Under the pieces are notes generated by a model. The model was given only the letters and a program-made list of their open reading frames with translations. It was not told where the DNA came from and ran no database searches. The position numbers were made by a program, and so were the translations under genes. From an uncultured bacterium (GTDB lineage: Bacteria > Patescibacteriota > Minisyncoccia > Phycocordibacterales > UBA9973): a DNA stretch of 42,163 bases. Location of the stretch: positions 1-42,163 of the forward strand of contig CAISUD010000045.1 in NCBI GenBank assembly GCA_903888625.1, read 5' to 3'. Numbering within the stretch: position 1 is the first letter of the stretch; each line of letters starts with the position of its first letter. Below are positions 16,037 to 22,632 of the stretch, one piece after another.

Positions 16037-16378
16037 ATGAAAACAACAATCAGCAACAAAGAAAAATTCAACGAAATTTACAAAAAAGAAAATCGTTGCG
16101 AGACAGCTGGTCTCGGAGTAATGAAACTGTTAATCTGCTTATTTGATTTCTCTTTATTGATACTGGGAATGAGAATGGCAGAAAATGAAAGTAATCCACC
16201 TATAATTCGTTTTGCAGGTGCAATACTTGTATTAGCAGTGGGCATTATTTATGTAATTGTAAATGTAAAATATTTGTCTTCTGGTGGATGGAAAATCGGA
16301 AAATTTTTATTTAAAATTTTGATCAAAAATGAAGAATTCAAATTTTACAACGATTACAATACTGGAGTGATCAAATAA
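16037..16378 (+). CDS. small two-span membrane protein, unknown function
   Basis: 113 residues with a charged N-terminus (NKEKFNEIYKKENRCE), two hydrophobic helices (MKLLICLFDFSLLILGM and FAGAILVLAVGIIYVIVNV) joined by a short polar loop (RMAENESNPP), and a basic-amphipathic C-terminal tail (GGWKIGKFLFKILIKNEEFKFY). Both termini are predicted cytoplasmic. No family is recognised. It is a self-contained cassette: strong promoter, ~140-nt leader with a 22-bp hairpin, and its own terminator. The neighbouring exported orphan has the same leader plan, suggesting common regulation. Confidence 0.7.
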   Translation: MKTTISNKEKFNEIYKKENRCETAGLGVMKLLICLFDFSLLILGMRMAENESNPPIIRFAGAILVLAVGIIYVIVNVKYLSSGGWKIGKFLFKILIKNEEFKFYNDYNTGVIK

Positions 16379-16407
16379 TCAAAAAAACCATTAAGAAAGT
16401 TAATGAA

Positions 16408-16445
16408 GAGGGCATGACGAATAACGTTGTGCCCTTTAATTTTAC
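16408..16445. terminator. intrinsic terminator between convergent genes
   Basis: Stem GGGCATGACG / CGTTGTGCCC (10 pairs, two of them G-U) with loop AATAA, flanked by A-rich sequence and TTTAATTTT. It sits between the membrane orphan (+) and the carboxypeptidase/CapA fusion (-). Confidence 0.75.
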
Positions 16446-16454
16446 CAATTTTTA

Positions 16455-18371
16455 TTACGGAGTGAGTTTTTTAATCGTCTCAAATTTTATTTTTTCTTCT
16501 TTGCCTTCGATTAGTTTGTCGGGCTGGAAAAATCGAGTTAATTTAACTGTATCTTTTTTTATAAACAAACCTCCATCTTTATATAATTTCATTTCTAACA
16601 ACATTCCTTGCATGGTATTTTTTGAAAAGCTTTGATCAAAAATAAAGTTGCCAAGTGAGTAAGCGATAAACCCATTTTTGTAAACTTCTGTATCTTCGAC
16701 AACATGCGGATGCGAACCAATAATAATTTTGGCTCCATCGTCTATCGCTTTATGAGCTAGATATTCTTGGCGAGCATTATGTTTTGTTTGATATTCAATT
16801 CCGAAATGGAAAGAGACAACTAAATCATCAACTTGTTTGGCTGCATTTTGAATAATCGTATCGAAGCTTGGGTCACTAGCGAGTAGTAGTCCGGCAGTAT
16901 TATCAGTGGCTGACATGCCATCAGGCCCGACATCCGAGAAAGCTAAGTAACCAACTTTTATTCCATTTTTTTCTATGATAGTCGGTTGTTTTGCCTCCAT
17001 CAAATTATTACCTCCTCCGGTATAAGCAATTTCATTTTCTTTCAAACGAGCTAGGGTATCTATATAAGCATTTATACCCCAATCACCGACATGATTGTTG
17101 GCAACCGACAAAACATTAAAGCCAGCTCCGACGAGAGCGGGGATGACCGAAGGATCCATTCTGAATGAATATAAATTATGTTTATCTTGTCCAAGATTTG
17201 AAACAGGACCTTCTAGGTTGGCAAAAGCAATATCAGCACTTTCAACTACGTCTAAATTTTTAAAAAGTTGGGAATAGTCTCCATTGAAATTTTTATTGAC
17301 TGAATTTTTTACTCCGCGATCAAGCATTATATCTCCACCAAATAACAAAGTCACAAAACTAGGTGTTGTATCTATAGTACTTTCTTCTTTGTTTTTTACC
17401 CAAGCAAGATTTGCATCTGTTTCTTTTCCATAATAAATATTTTTATTTAAATAATCATAAATGCTACTGACATCTTTTAATCTATCTGGACTACGTAGAA
17501 CGATAATCACTAGATTGCGATTGCCAGTTTCAGAAAGGGGTAGAGTAAAAATAGATAAAGCTGTTTGTAGGGCATGGCTCGTATAGCCCCTTTTGCCACC
17601 GAGATATCCGGGGAGGTCTAAAAATTGAGAAGTATTAAACCAAGTTTGATTTTTATTGTTGTAACTTTTATCAGTAGTTTTTTCTAGTAAGTCGGATTTT
17701 TCTGTTTTTAAATATTTAGCAAATTTAAAAAGATCAGAAGCCGTTGATTGATTTAGGGCAGAAAGACCACTTGGGTCAGCAAAAGAAGTAGCCGACATTC
17801 CTAAGTCCTGGACTTTTTGATTCATCTCATTAATGAAGGTTTCTCGGCCAGAATTTTCAGCTAGTACTTCAGCAGCATCATTACTTGATTCAAGTAAGAG
17901 GGGATAAATTAAATCACTAATTTTAATTTTTTGTCCTAAATGCAATTCGCCATTTTCACCTTCAGTGTTTAAGGCTCGAGCAGAGACTTTAGTTAGTGCA
18001 TTTTGATCTTGATTTTCAGTGGAAATGGTCGCTGTAAAAAGTTTTGAAACAGAAGCAATCGGATATTTTTGGTCAATGTTTTTTTGTAAAATTATTTCAC
18101 CAGTATCTAAATCTCCGACTAAAAAACTTTCCGCTTTTACGTTTGGTTGTTTATTTGGATTTTTTATAAAGTAAAATTCTGTTGGGGCAGAGTTATTTAT
18201 TTGCCCTTGACCTATTTGGACTGGTGAAAAATTATTAGCAGAGTTTTGATTTTGGCTTATTGGTTGGTAGCCGAAACTTTTAAAAGCGAGTGAGGCAATT
18301 AAAATACCAAAAATAACAAAAGCTACAATCCAGAAAAAATGTTTTAATTTAAATTTTTGTCCGTTGGTCAT
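16455..18371 (-). CDS. membrane-anchored D-Ala-D-Ala carboxypeptidase (S11) fused to a CapA-like domain
   Basis: 638 residues. Residues 11-31 form one membrane anchor. The S11 penicillin-binding fold follows with all three active-site motifs: SVSK (107-110, catalytic Ser107), SSN (162-164) and KRG (260-262, the KTG equivalent). From ~340 a CapA/PGA_cap metallophosphatase-like domain begins (LFGGDIMLDRG 343-353, FANLEGPVSN, VANNHVGDWG, GSHPHVVED, YSLGNFIFDQ). The first part should trim peptidoglycan stem peptides; CapA-like proteins are linked to poly-gamma-glutamate or capsule metabolism. The start at 18371 (MTNGQKF) is preferred over an upstream ATG at 18389, because that ATG sits inside an extended -10 box eight bases upstream of 18371. 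Confidence 0.9.
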   Translation of the reverse strand: MTNGQKFKLKHFFWIVAFVIFGILIASLAFKSFGYQPISQNQNSANNFSPVQIGQGQINNSAPTEFYFIKNPNKQPNVKAESFLVGDLDTGEIILQKNIDQKYPIASVSKLFTATISTENQDQNALTKVSARALNTEGENGELHLGQKIKISDLIYPLLLESSNDAAEVLAENSGRETFINEMNQKVQDLGMSATSFADPSGLSALNQSTASDLFKFAKYLKTEKSDLLEKTTDKSYNNKNQTWFNTSQFLDLPGYLGGKRGYTSHALQTALSIFTLPLSETGNRNLVIIVLRSPDRLKDVSSIYDYLNKNIYYGKETDANLAWVKNKEESTIDTTPSFVTLLFGGDIMLDRGVKNSVNKNFNGDYSQLFKNLDVVESADIAFANLEGPVSNLGQDKHNLYSFRMDPSVIPALVGAGFNVLSVANNHVGDWGINAYIDTLARLKENEIAYTGGGNNLMEAKQPTIIEKNGIKVGYLAFSDVGPDGMSATDNTAGLLLASDPSFDTIIQNAAKQVDDLVVSFHFGIEYQTKHNARQEYLAHKAIDDGAKIIIGSHPHVVEDTEVYKNGFIAYSLGNFIFDQSFSKNTMQGMLLEMKLYKDGGLFIKKDTVKLTRFFQPDKLIEGKEEKIKFETIKKLTP

Positions 18372-18379
18372 TATTTCTA

Positions 18380-18388
18380 AATATAGCA
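18380..18388 (-). promoter_or_regulatory. extended -10 promoter of the carboxypeptidase/CapA gene
   Basis: On the minus strand TGCTATATT, then eight bases, then ATG at 18371. This gives a near-leaderless mRNA and decides the start codon, because the upstream in-frame ATG overlaps the box itself. Confidence 0.6.
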
Positions 18389-18445
18389 TAAAAAATTTGT
18401 TTTTTCTTTAAAAACCTCACCTTTATATTCATGTAAATTTAGAAT

Positions 18446-18568
18446 CACCTCACCCCCGACCCCTCTCCAGAGTACTGGAGAGGGGATAAATTTACTGGTT
18501 TATTTGTATGTATTGTATTTCCCCCCCCTCGCCAGTACTCTGGAGAGGGGGATTAAGGGGGTGAGGTG
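18446..18568. mobile_element. MITE-like inverted repeat
   Basis: A 123-bp element in the 303-nt gap 18372-18674. The terminal inverted repeats are perfect over 12 bp (CACCTCACCCCC at 18446-18457, GGGGGTGAGGTG at 18557-18568). Each arm holds a further hairpin (CCCCTCTCCAG-AGTA-CTGGAGAGGGG and CCCCTCGCCAG-TACT-CTGGAGAGGGG), with an AT-rich centre of ~35 bp. No ORF. A related half-element lies at 36636-36675. Its GC-rich arms contrast with the AT-rich background. Confidence 0.75.
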
Positions 18569-18604
18569 TATTTTGAAGTATCAAGCAACCTGTGGATAAC
18601 TTTC

Positions 18605-18635
18605 TTGACGTGCAGAGAGAGAGAGAGAGTATTAT
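18605..18635 (+). promoter_or_regulatory. promoter with an (AG)8 spacer, candidate phase-variable
   Basis: TTGACG at 18605-18610 and TATTAT at 18630-18635 are separated by 19 bp, of which 16 are eight AG repeats (18614-18629). Losing one repeat would give the optimal 17-bp spacer. A consensus DnaA box (TGTGGATAA, 18591-18599) lies 5 bp upstream of the -35. The transcript leader would be ~33 nt. Confidence 0.55.
18614..18629 (+). repeat. (AG)8 microsatellite
   Basis: Eight tandem AG dinucleotides, the longest simple dinucleotide repeat I see in the window, lying exactly between candidate -35 and -10 boxes. Confidence 0.9.
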
Positions 18636-18674
18636 TAGGGTATTAAAAATTAATCACGCCAATGGCGAAAATAT

Positions 18675-18947
18675 ATGGAAGGACCAAATAAAAGTACAAT
18701 TGAAGATGAAAGTGGAATGGAAAATTTTGAAAAATCAAAACTTTTTCAAAAATTAAAAGATGGAAGTACAAAAGAAATTAATCTAGCGGTTGATTTAAAT
18801 GGTAATGGTCTAAGTGTTTCTGGAGGAGAACTTGATCCAAATTGTATATCTGTGTGGGTAACAAATCTTTCTGGTAAAAAGTTATCTTCTTTGGAACAAA
18901 GAGCAATTATTGAAGCAATTAAAAAAGGAGGGCATCTTGATATCTAG
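18675..18947 (+). CDS. small soluble protein, unknown function
   Basis: 90 residues, acidic N-terminus (MEGPNKSTIEDESGMENFEKS) and a compact alpha/beta-looking remainder (KEINLAVDLNGNGLSVSGGELDPNCISVWVTNLSGKKLSSLEQRAIIEAIKKGGHLDI). No signal peptide, membrane segment or motif that I recognise. Its gene is isolated, with a terminator 24 nt after the stop and its own promoter containing the (AG)8 tract. A nine-codon ORF starts at 18662 and overlaps the start in another frame; it is probably not significant. Real-gene support comes from the promoter, the terminator and a strong ORF in otherwise non-coding DNA. Confidence 0.65.
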   Translation: MEGPNKSTIEDESGMENFEKSKLFQKLKDGSTKEINLAVDLNGNGLSVSGGELDPNCISVWVTNLSGKKLSSLEQRAIIEAIKKGGHLDI

Positions 18948-18970
18948 GCTAAAAATTTTTTTAAAATCTA

Positions 18971-18998
18971 AAAACACAGGATAGTCCTGTGTTTTTTT
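18971..18998. terminator. bidirectional intrinsic terminator
   Basis: Stem AAAACACAGGA / TCCTGTGTTTT (11 bp), loop TAG, followed by a T run. It lies between the orphan gene (+) and rnr (-), and serves both strands because A residues precede the stem. Confidence 0.85.
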
Positions 18999-21051
18999 AT
19001 ACCAACCCATAATCTATTGTTTTTCTTTCTAAATCAACCGTTTTAACTTTTATTTTTAAATTATCACCAAGTCGGTATTTTTTGTGTTTTTTCTGTCCGA
19101 CTAATTCCATTTTCTTTTCATTAAAAACATAAAAATCATCCGCTAAATCTCGAAGGCGAATTAGGCCTTCACACTTTGTTTCTTTTTCTTCTACATAGAT
19201 ACCCCAATCAGTCAGGCCGTTTATGATGCCAGTGAAAGTTTGTCCGATGCGGTGCGACATATATTCGACTTGTTTGTATTTAATAGAAGCTCGTTCTGCA
19301 TCGCTAGCCCTTTTTTCTTGATCGGAAGAAATTCTAGAAATTTTTTCATATTCTTCTAAGCGTTCTTTACCGATTTTTTTACCAGCTAAATAATCACTCA
19401 AAAAACGATGCACTAGTATATCTGGGTAACGTCGAATTGGGGAAGTGAAGTGAGTGTAATATTGAAAGGCCAAACCATAGTGACCAATATTTTTTGTAGA
19501 ATAGATTGCTTTGGCCATTGAACGGATTACAGCTTTATGGACTGTGTCTTTTTTATTTTCATCTAAAAGATTTTTTAAAATATTATTTATTTCATGAGCA
19601 GGGATAACACCATTTTGGAGAGATATTTTATAGCCGAGGCTACGCAAGAAAAAGGCTAGGTCTTCAGTTTTTTCTTTGCTTGGTAAATCGTGGACTCGAT
19701 AAACAAAAACCCCAGCATCCTTTTTTATGCCTTTAGAAATTACTTCAGCTACTTTTTTATTTGCTAGGAGCATAAATTCTTCAATCAATTTATTGGATTC
19801 ACCCCGTTCTTTTTTGATTACTTTAATTGGCGTACCTTTTCCATCAAGCACAAATTTTACTTCTTCTTGGTCAAGTGAAATAGCACCACTCGCAAATCTT
19901 TCCTTGGTCATTTTTTTGGCTAAATTATTTAAGATAGAAAGTTCGAGATGGAAAGGTGCATTAATTTTATTAATACTTTTTTCAGCTTCTTCATATGTAA
20001 ATCTTTTATCTGAATGAATGACAGTGCGTCCAAACCACTCACTTTTTACTTTGGCATTTTTGTCAATTACAAAAACTGCGCTCATAGTGAGTCTGTCTTT
20101 ATTTGGCACTAAACTGCATAAATCATTAGAAAGAGTTTCTGGCAACATTGGAATTGTTCGATCAACTAAATATACCGAGGTACCACGTTCTCGAGCCTCA
20201 TTGTCGAGGGCACTACCAACTTTTACATAATGTGAAACATCGGCAATATGTACGCCTATTTCGTAGAGTTCTTCTCCGCCTTGTGGAGGAGGGGTGCCCT
20301 TTAGGGCGGGGTGGTGATTTTTTGGATTACCACCTCCAACCTCCTCCTTGTTAAAGGAGGAGAGCTTTCTAAATGAAATTGCATCATCGAAATCTTTGGC
20401 ATCAGATGGGTCGATAGTGAAGGTAAGAGTCTGGCGAAAATCTCTTCTATTTTGATAATCTTTTTGTTGTATTCCATTTTCTTTTATTTTTTTTGCTTCA
20501 TTTTCTGTTTGACTAGCCAAATTTGAGTCGAATCCTTTTTCAATTGCTATAGCTTGCATCTCGACATCATTACTCCCAGGCTTGCCTAAAACTTTTAGAA
20601 CTTTTCCCTCTGGGGCCTTTTTGGGATCAGACCATGAAATTATTTTTACAAAAACTTTTTGACCAATTTTAGCACCACTCAACATTTTTTCCGGAATTAA
20701 AATATCGGTATACATTTTCGTATCATCTGGTTTGAGAAAAAAAATTTTGGACCCAGAGGTCTTGCCTCTTTGAAGAGGCAAGACCTCTAAATTTTTTTCC
20801 TCTTCTAGCACTCCCACAAAATTATTTTTGGCTCGAGAAATTATTTTTACTATTTCCCCAGTTAATCTTTTGTCTTTTTTGGCATGTAGTTTGACCTCGA
20901 CTGTGTCTCCATGTAAAGCAGTATTTAGGTCATGAAAATCTATTTCAATGTCATCCTCGTATCCTTCAATTTTTACATAACCTGTGCCTTTGGCTGAGAC
21001 TGAAATAATACCTTCAAGTTTTGGGGGCATTTTTTTAGATTCTTTCTTCAT
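18997..21051 (-). CDS. rnr: ribonuclease R (RNB family exoribonuclease) carrying two repeat insertions
   Basis: 3'-5' hydrolytic exoribonuclease that degrades structured RNA. 684 residues: N-terminal cold-shock domains (KGTGYVKIEGYEDDIEIDFHDL region), RNB catalytic domain with TFTIDPSDAKDFDDAIS (metal-binding Asp cluster) and IGVHIADVSHYVK, then YYTHFTSPIRRYPDILVHR, and a C-terminal S1 domain (FTGIINGLTDWGIYVEE). A palindromic repeat adds about 30 residues (VGGGNPKNHHPALKGTPPP included) between DDAIS and IGVHIADVS, ~230-260, next to the active site. A second, perfect palindrome encodes LEVLPLQRGKTSG near 88-99. The start at 21051 (MKKESKK) is chosen over a TTG at 21069 because an extended -10 sits between them. 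Confidence 0.95.
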   Translation of the reverse strand: MKKESKKMPPKLEGIISVSAKGTGYVKIEGYEDDIEIDFHDLNTALHGDTVEVKLHAKKDKRLTGEIVKIISRAKNNFVGVLEEEKNLEVLPLQRGKTSGSKIFFLKPDDTKMYTDILIPEKMLSGAKIGQKVFVKIISWSDPKKAPEGKVLKVLGKPGSNDVEMQAIAIEKGFDSNLASQTENEAKKIKENGIQQKDYQNRRDFRQTLTFTIDPSDAKDFDDAISFRKLSSFNKEEVGGGNPKNHHPALKGTPPPQGGEELYEIGVHIADVSHYVKVGSALDNEARERGTSVYLVDRTIPMLPETLSNDLCSLVPNKDRLTMSAVFVIDKNAKVKSEWFGRTVIHSDKRFTYEEAEKSINKINAPFHLELSILNNLAKKMTKERFASGAISLDQEEVKFVLDGKGTPIKVIKKERGESNKLIEEFMLLANKKVAEVISKGIKKDAGVFVYRVHDLPSKEKTEDLAFFLRSLGYKISLQNGVIPAHEINNILKNLLDENKKDTVHKAVIRSMAKAIYSTKNIGHYGLAFQYYTHFTSPIRRYPDILVHRFLSDYLAGKKIGKERLEEYEKISRISSDQEKRASDAERASIKYKQVEYMSHRIGQTFTGIINGLTDWGIYVEEKETKCEGLIRLRDLADDFYVFNEKKMELVGQKKHKKYRLGDNLKIKVKTVDLERKTIDYGLV
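20274..20362. mobile_element. palindromic repeat element inserted in frame in rnr
   Basis: An ~89-bp GC-rich element built of nested hairpins (GCCC-TTTA-GGGC at 20296-20307; CTCCTCCTT-GTTA-AAGGAGGAG at 20341-20362). Its segment 20284-20322 is identical over 39 nt to 39886-39924. It is read through without a stop and supplies about 30 residues absent from typical RNase R. Confidence 0.85.
20755..20788. repeat. perfect 34-bp palindrome inside rnr
   Basis: AGAGGTCTTGCCTCTT, two bases TG, then AAGAGGCAAGACCTCT: 16-bp arms with no mismatch. It has the same AGGC-AAGA-CCT core as the pheT and trmD-end palindromes, but a different outer stem. Confidence 0.9.
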
Positions 21052-21057
21052 TCTTCT

Positions 21058-21066
21058 AATATACCA
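21058..21066 (-). promoter_or_regulatory. extended -10 promoter of rnr
   Basis: On the minus strand TGGTATATT ends six bases before the ATG at 21051: a leaderless arrangement. It is divergent from the rpsP promoter, with about 50 bp between the two -10 boxes. Confidence 0.65.
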
Positions 21067-21083
21067 CAAAGATTGTGTTTTGT

Positions 21084-21111
21084 TTGCATTTTAAAGTGTT
21101 TGTGCTAATAT
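21084..21111 (+). promoter_or_regulatory. promoter of rpsP (TTGCAT-16-TAATAT)
   Basis: TTGCAT at 21084-21089, extended -10 TGCTAATAT (TAATAT at 21106-21111), spacer 16. The -10 ends six bases before the rpsP ATG. It has the same -35 and spacer as the rpmF promoter. Confidence 0.75.
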
Positions 21112-21117
21112 AGAAAT

Positions 21118-21426
21118 ATGTTAAAAATAAGATTACAAAGAATAGGCAGGAAGAACGACCCAGCATTTCGGGTAGTTTTAACTGACTCAAAAAATAGCAC
21201 CAAGAGTGGCAGATTTTTAGAAATAGTCGGTACTTATAATCCAAAAGCGGGGGAGACAAAATTTGAGACTGAAAGAATAAAATATTGGATGGGGAAAGGC
21301 GCCAAGCTTTCCGATACAATGCACAATTTTTTAGTGCATGAAAAAGTCATTGAAGGCAAGAAAAAGAATGTTTTGCCAAAAAAGAAACCTACCTTAAAGA
21401 GAAAAGAGTTGAAGGCTAAAAAATAA
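21118..21426 (+). CDS. rpsP: 30S ribosomal protein S16
   Basis: 102 residues. The opening MLKIRLQRIGRKNDPAFRVV, followed by SGRFLEIVGTYNP, is diagnostic of S16, which binds 16S rRNA in the body of the small subunit. The family usually ends near residue 80; here a lysine-rich tail (GKKKNVLPKKKPTLKRKELKAKK) extends it. The gene leads the rpsP-khpA-trmD series, the classical neighbourhood (normally rpsP, KH protein or rimM, trmD, rplS); rimM and rplS are not present here. The start is fixed by the -10 box six bases upstream. Confidence 0.97.
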   Translation: MLKIRLQRIGRKNDPAFRVVLTDSKNSTKSGRFLEIVGTYNPKAGETKFETERIKYWMGKGAKLSDTMHNFLVHEKVIEGKKKNVLPKKKPTLKRKELKAKK

Positions 21427-21431
21427 TCCTG

Positions 21432-21437
21432 TATAAT
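21432..21437 (+). promoter_or_regulatory. possible internal promoter before khpA
   Basis: TATAAT preceded directly by TG, 62 nt before khpA. The leader would contain a small hairpin GCAGT...ACTGC. No clear -35. It may supplement transcription from rpsP. Confidence 0.35.
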
Positions 21438-21499
21438 AGAAAAGCAGTTGCTTTTAGTCGAAACACTGCACTCCATTAAAAATATTTATCTAAGAAACT

Positions 21500-21835
21500 A
21501 TGCAAGACGCTGACAAGATATTTCTAGAATACGTAGTCAAAGCTCTCGTTGATAATCCGAACGATGTTAAAATCGATCGTACTGTCGATGAAATGGGCGT
21601 GCTCATTAGTTTGACTGTTAATCCTGCCGACATGGGTAAAATCATTGGTCGCATGGGCAATACAGCTAAAGCTATCCGCACTCTTCTCCGAGTTATCGGG
21701 ATGAAGAATAATGCTCGTGTAAATCTAAAGATTAACGAACCAGAAGGAAGCGAAAGACCAGCAAGACCAGAAGGTTTTGCTCCAAGTTCAACAAAAACTG
21801 TTGACCAAGCAATGGAAGACTTAAAGGGAATCTAA
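21500..21835 (+). CDS. khpA: KH-domain RNA-binding protein KhpA
   Basis: 111 residues. A single type II KH domain: LEYVVKALVDNPNDVKIDRTVDEMGVLISLTVNPADMGKIIGRMGNTAKAIRTLLRV, with the GxxG loop as GRMG. KhpA, with KhpB/Jag, binds RNA and affects cell division and ribosome maturation in Gram-positive bacteria. The position between rpsP and trmD is typical. The tail after residue 80 (EPEGSERPARPEGFAPSSTKTVDQAMEDL) is an unstructured-looking extension. A strong hairpin follows the stop. Confidence 0.92.
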   Translation: MQDADKIFLEYVVKALVDNPNDVKIDRTVDEMGVLISLTVNPADMGKIIGRMGNTAKAIRTLLRVIGMKNNARVNLKINEPEGSERPARPEGFAPSSTKTVDQAMEDLKGI

Positions 21836-21842
21836 ATTGATA

Positions 21843-21888
21843 AAAATGAAAAACCACGCTATAGTAATATAGTGTGGTTTTTCATTTT
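21843..21888 (+). terminator. 21-bp hairpin abutting the trmD start codon
   Basis: Positions 21843-21863 pair with 21868-21888 over 21 bp (one G-U) around loop GTAA. The 3' arm ends with TTTTTCATTTT and the next base is the A of the trmD ATG. It looks like an intrinsic terminator for rpsP-khpA, but its position means any readthrough transcript would present trmD with no free ribosome landing site. Confidence 0.75.
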
Positions 21889-22632
21889 ATGCGTTTTCAT
21901 GTAATTACAATTTTCCCGGATATTTTTGATTCATATTTAAATGAGTCGATTTTAGGGCGGGCGATAAAGGAGAAGAAAGTTTCAGTCAAATTTTACAATC
22001 CTCGAGATTTTATTAAAGACAAGAAAGGAAATGGATATAGACCAGTTGATGACAAACCTTACGGTGGTGGTCCTGGCATGGTGATGCGAGCCGAGCCAAT
22101 TTTGAAGGCAGTAGAAAAAGCAATTTCGGTTGCTCAGAAATTTTCTTCATGTCCTCGGATCTCCTCGCGAGTACACTCGGCCAGACCATTCAGAAAACTT
22201 CCGAGCAACCTCGAAATAATCAATTTCGTACCCAGTGCTGAAAAATTTACAACTGCTTTTGCTAAAAAAGTTTCTAAAAAATATACTGACATAATTTTAA
22301 TTTGTGGACGCTATGAAGGGATTGATGCAAGGGTTGATAAAATTTTAAAAACAAAGCAACTTTCAATCGGGGATTATGTAGTGACTGGTGGGGAATTACC
22401 AGCTATGATTTTGATAGATTCCATTGCTCGTCAGATTCCTGGAGTGCTTGGTAAATACGAATCCTTAGAAGAAGAACGAATATCTTCTAGTGAAGTTTAT
22501 ACTCGTCCTGAAATTTTAAAATATCCCTTCGGCAAAGCTCAGGGTAAAACAAATAAAAGCTACAAGGTGCCAAAGGTTTTACTTTCCGGCAACCATGCTA
22601 AAATAAATGAATGGAAGGGAGGTTTGCACTAG
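21889..22632 (+). CDS. trmD: tRNA (guanine37-N1)-methyltransferase with two repeat-derived insertions
   Basis: Methylates G37 next to the anticodon to prevent frameshifting, using SAM bound in a trefoil knot. 247 residues from ATG 21889 (MRFHVITIFPDIF); an upstream GTG at 21874 lies inside the hairpin and is rejected. Family motifs: DDKPYGGGPGMVM, ILICGRYEGIDARVDK, LSIGDYVVTGGELPAMILIDSIARQIPGV, YTRPE and VPKVLLSGNHAKINEW. Two parts look inserted: ~25 residues (SSCPRISSRVHSARPFRKLP onward, ~88-112) before the first conserved knot motif, encoded by a GC-rich palindromic stretch, and PFGKAQG (213-219), encoded by a CCCTTCGGCAAAGCTCAGGG repeat. The last residues and stop overlap another palindrome. 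Confidence 0.95.
   Translation: MRFHVITIFPDIFDSYLNESILGRAIKEKKVSVKFYNPRDFIKDKKGNGYRPVDDKPYGGGPGMVMRAEPILKAVEKAISVAQKFSSCPRISSRVHSARPFRKLPSNLEIINFVPSAEKFTTAFAKKVSKKYTDIILICGRYEGIDARVDKILKTKQLSIGDYVVTGGELPAMILIDSIARQIPGVLGKYESLEEERISSSEVYTRPEILKYPFGKAQGKTNKSYKVPKVLLSGNHAKINEWKGGLH
22150..22215. repeat. GC-rich palindromic insertion in trmD
   Basis: This stretch contrasts in base composition with the surrounding gene and contains nested inverted segments (outer CTCGGA...TCCGAG; inner CTCGCGAG and CGAG-TACA-CTCG). It encodes residues absent from typical TrmD. Boundaries are approximate. Confidence 0.5.
22525..22544. repeat. CCCTTCG..GCTCAGGG repeat in trmD
   Basis: CCCTTCGGCAAAGCTCAGGG, nearly the same word as at 34295-34313 in dnaG. 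I recognise CCCTTCGACAGGCTCAGGG as a small repeat seen in many metagenomic genomes. Here it encodes PFGKAQG between KY and the conserved YKVPKVLLSGNH. Confidence 0.75.

Noticed and set aside
18591-18599. Perfect DnaA box as evidence of a replication origin
   Set aside because: A single box, no dnaA/dnaN neighbourhood and no AT-rich unwinding region with clustered boxes; at best a regulatory site.
18662-18691. Nine-codon ORF overlapping the start of the 90-residue orphan
   Set aside because: It could be a regulatory upstream ORF, but a short ATG ORF of this kind is expected by chance and nothing else supports it.
21874-21888. GTG start adding five residues to TrmD
   Set aside because: It lies in the 3' arm of the 21-bp hairpin, and family members begin at the MRFHVITIFPD equivalent.
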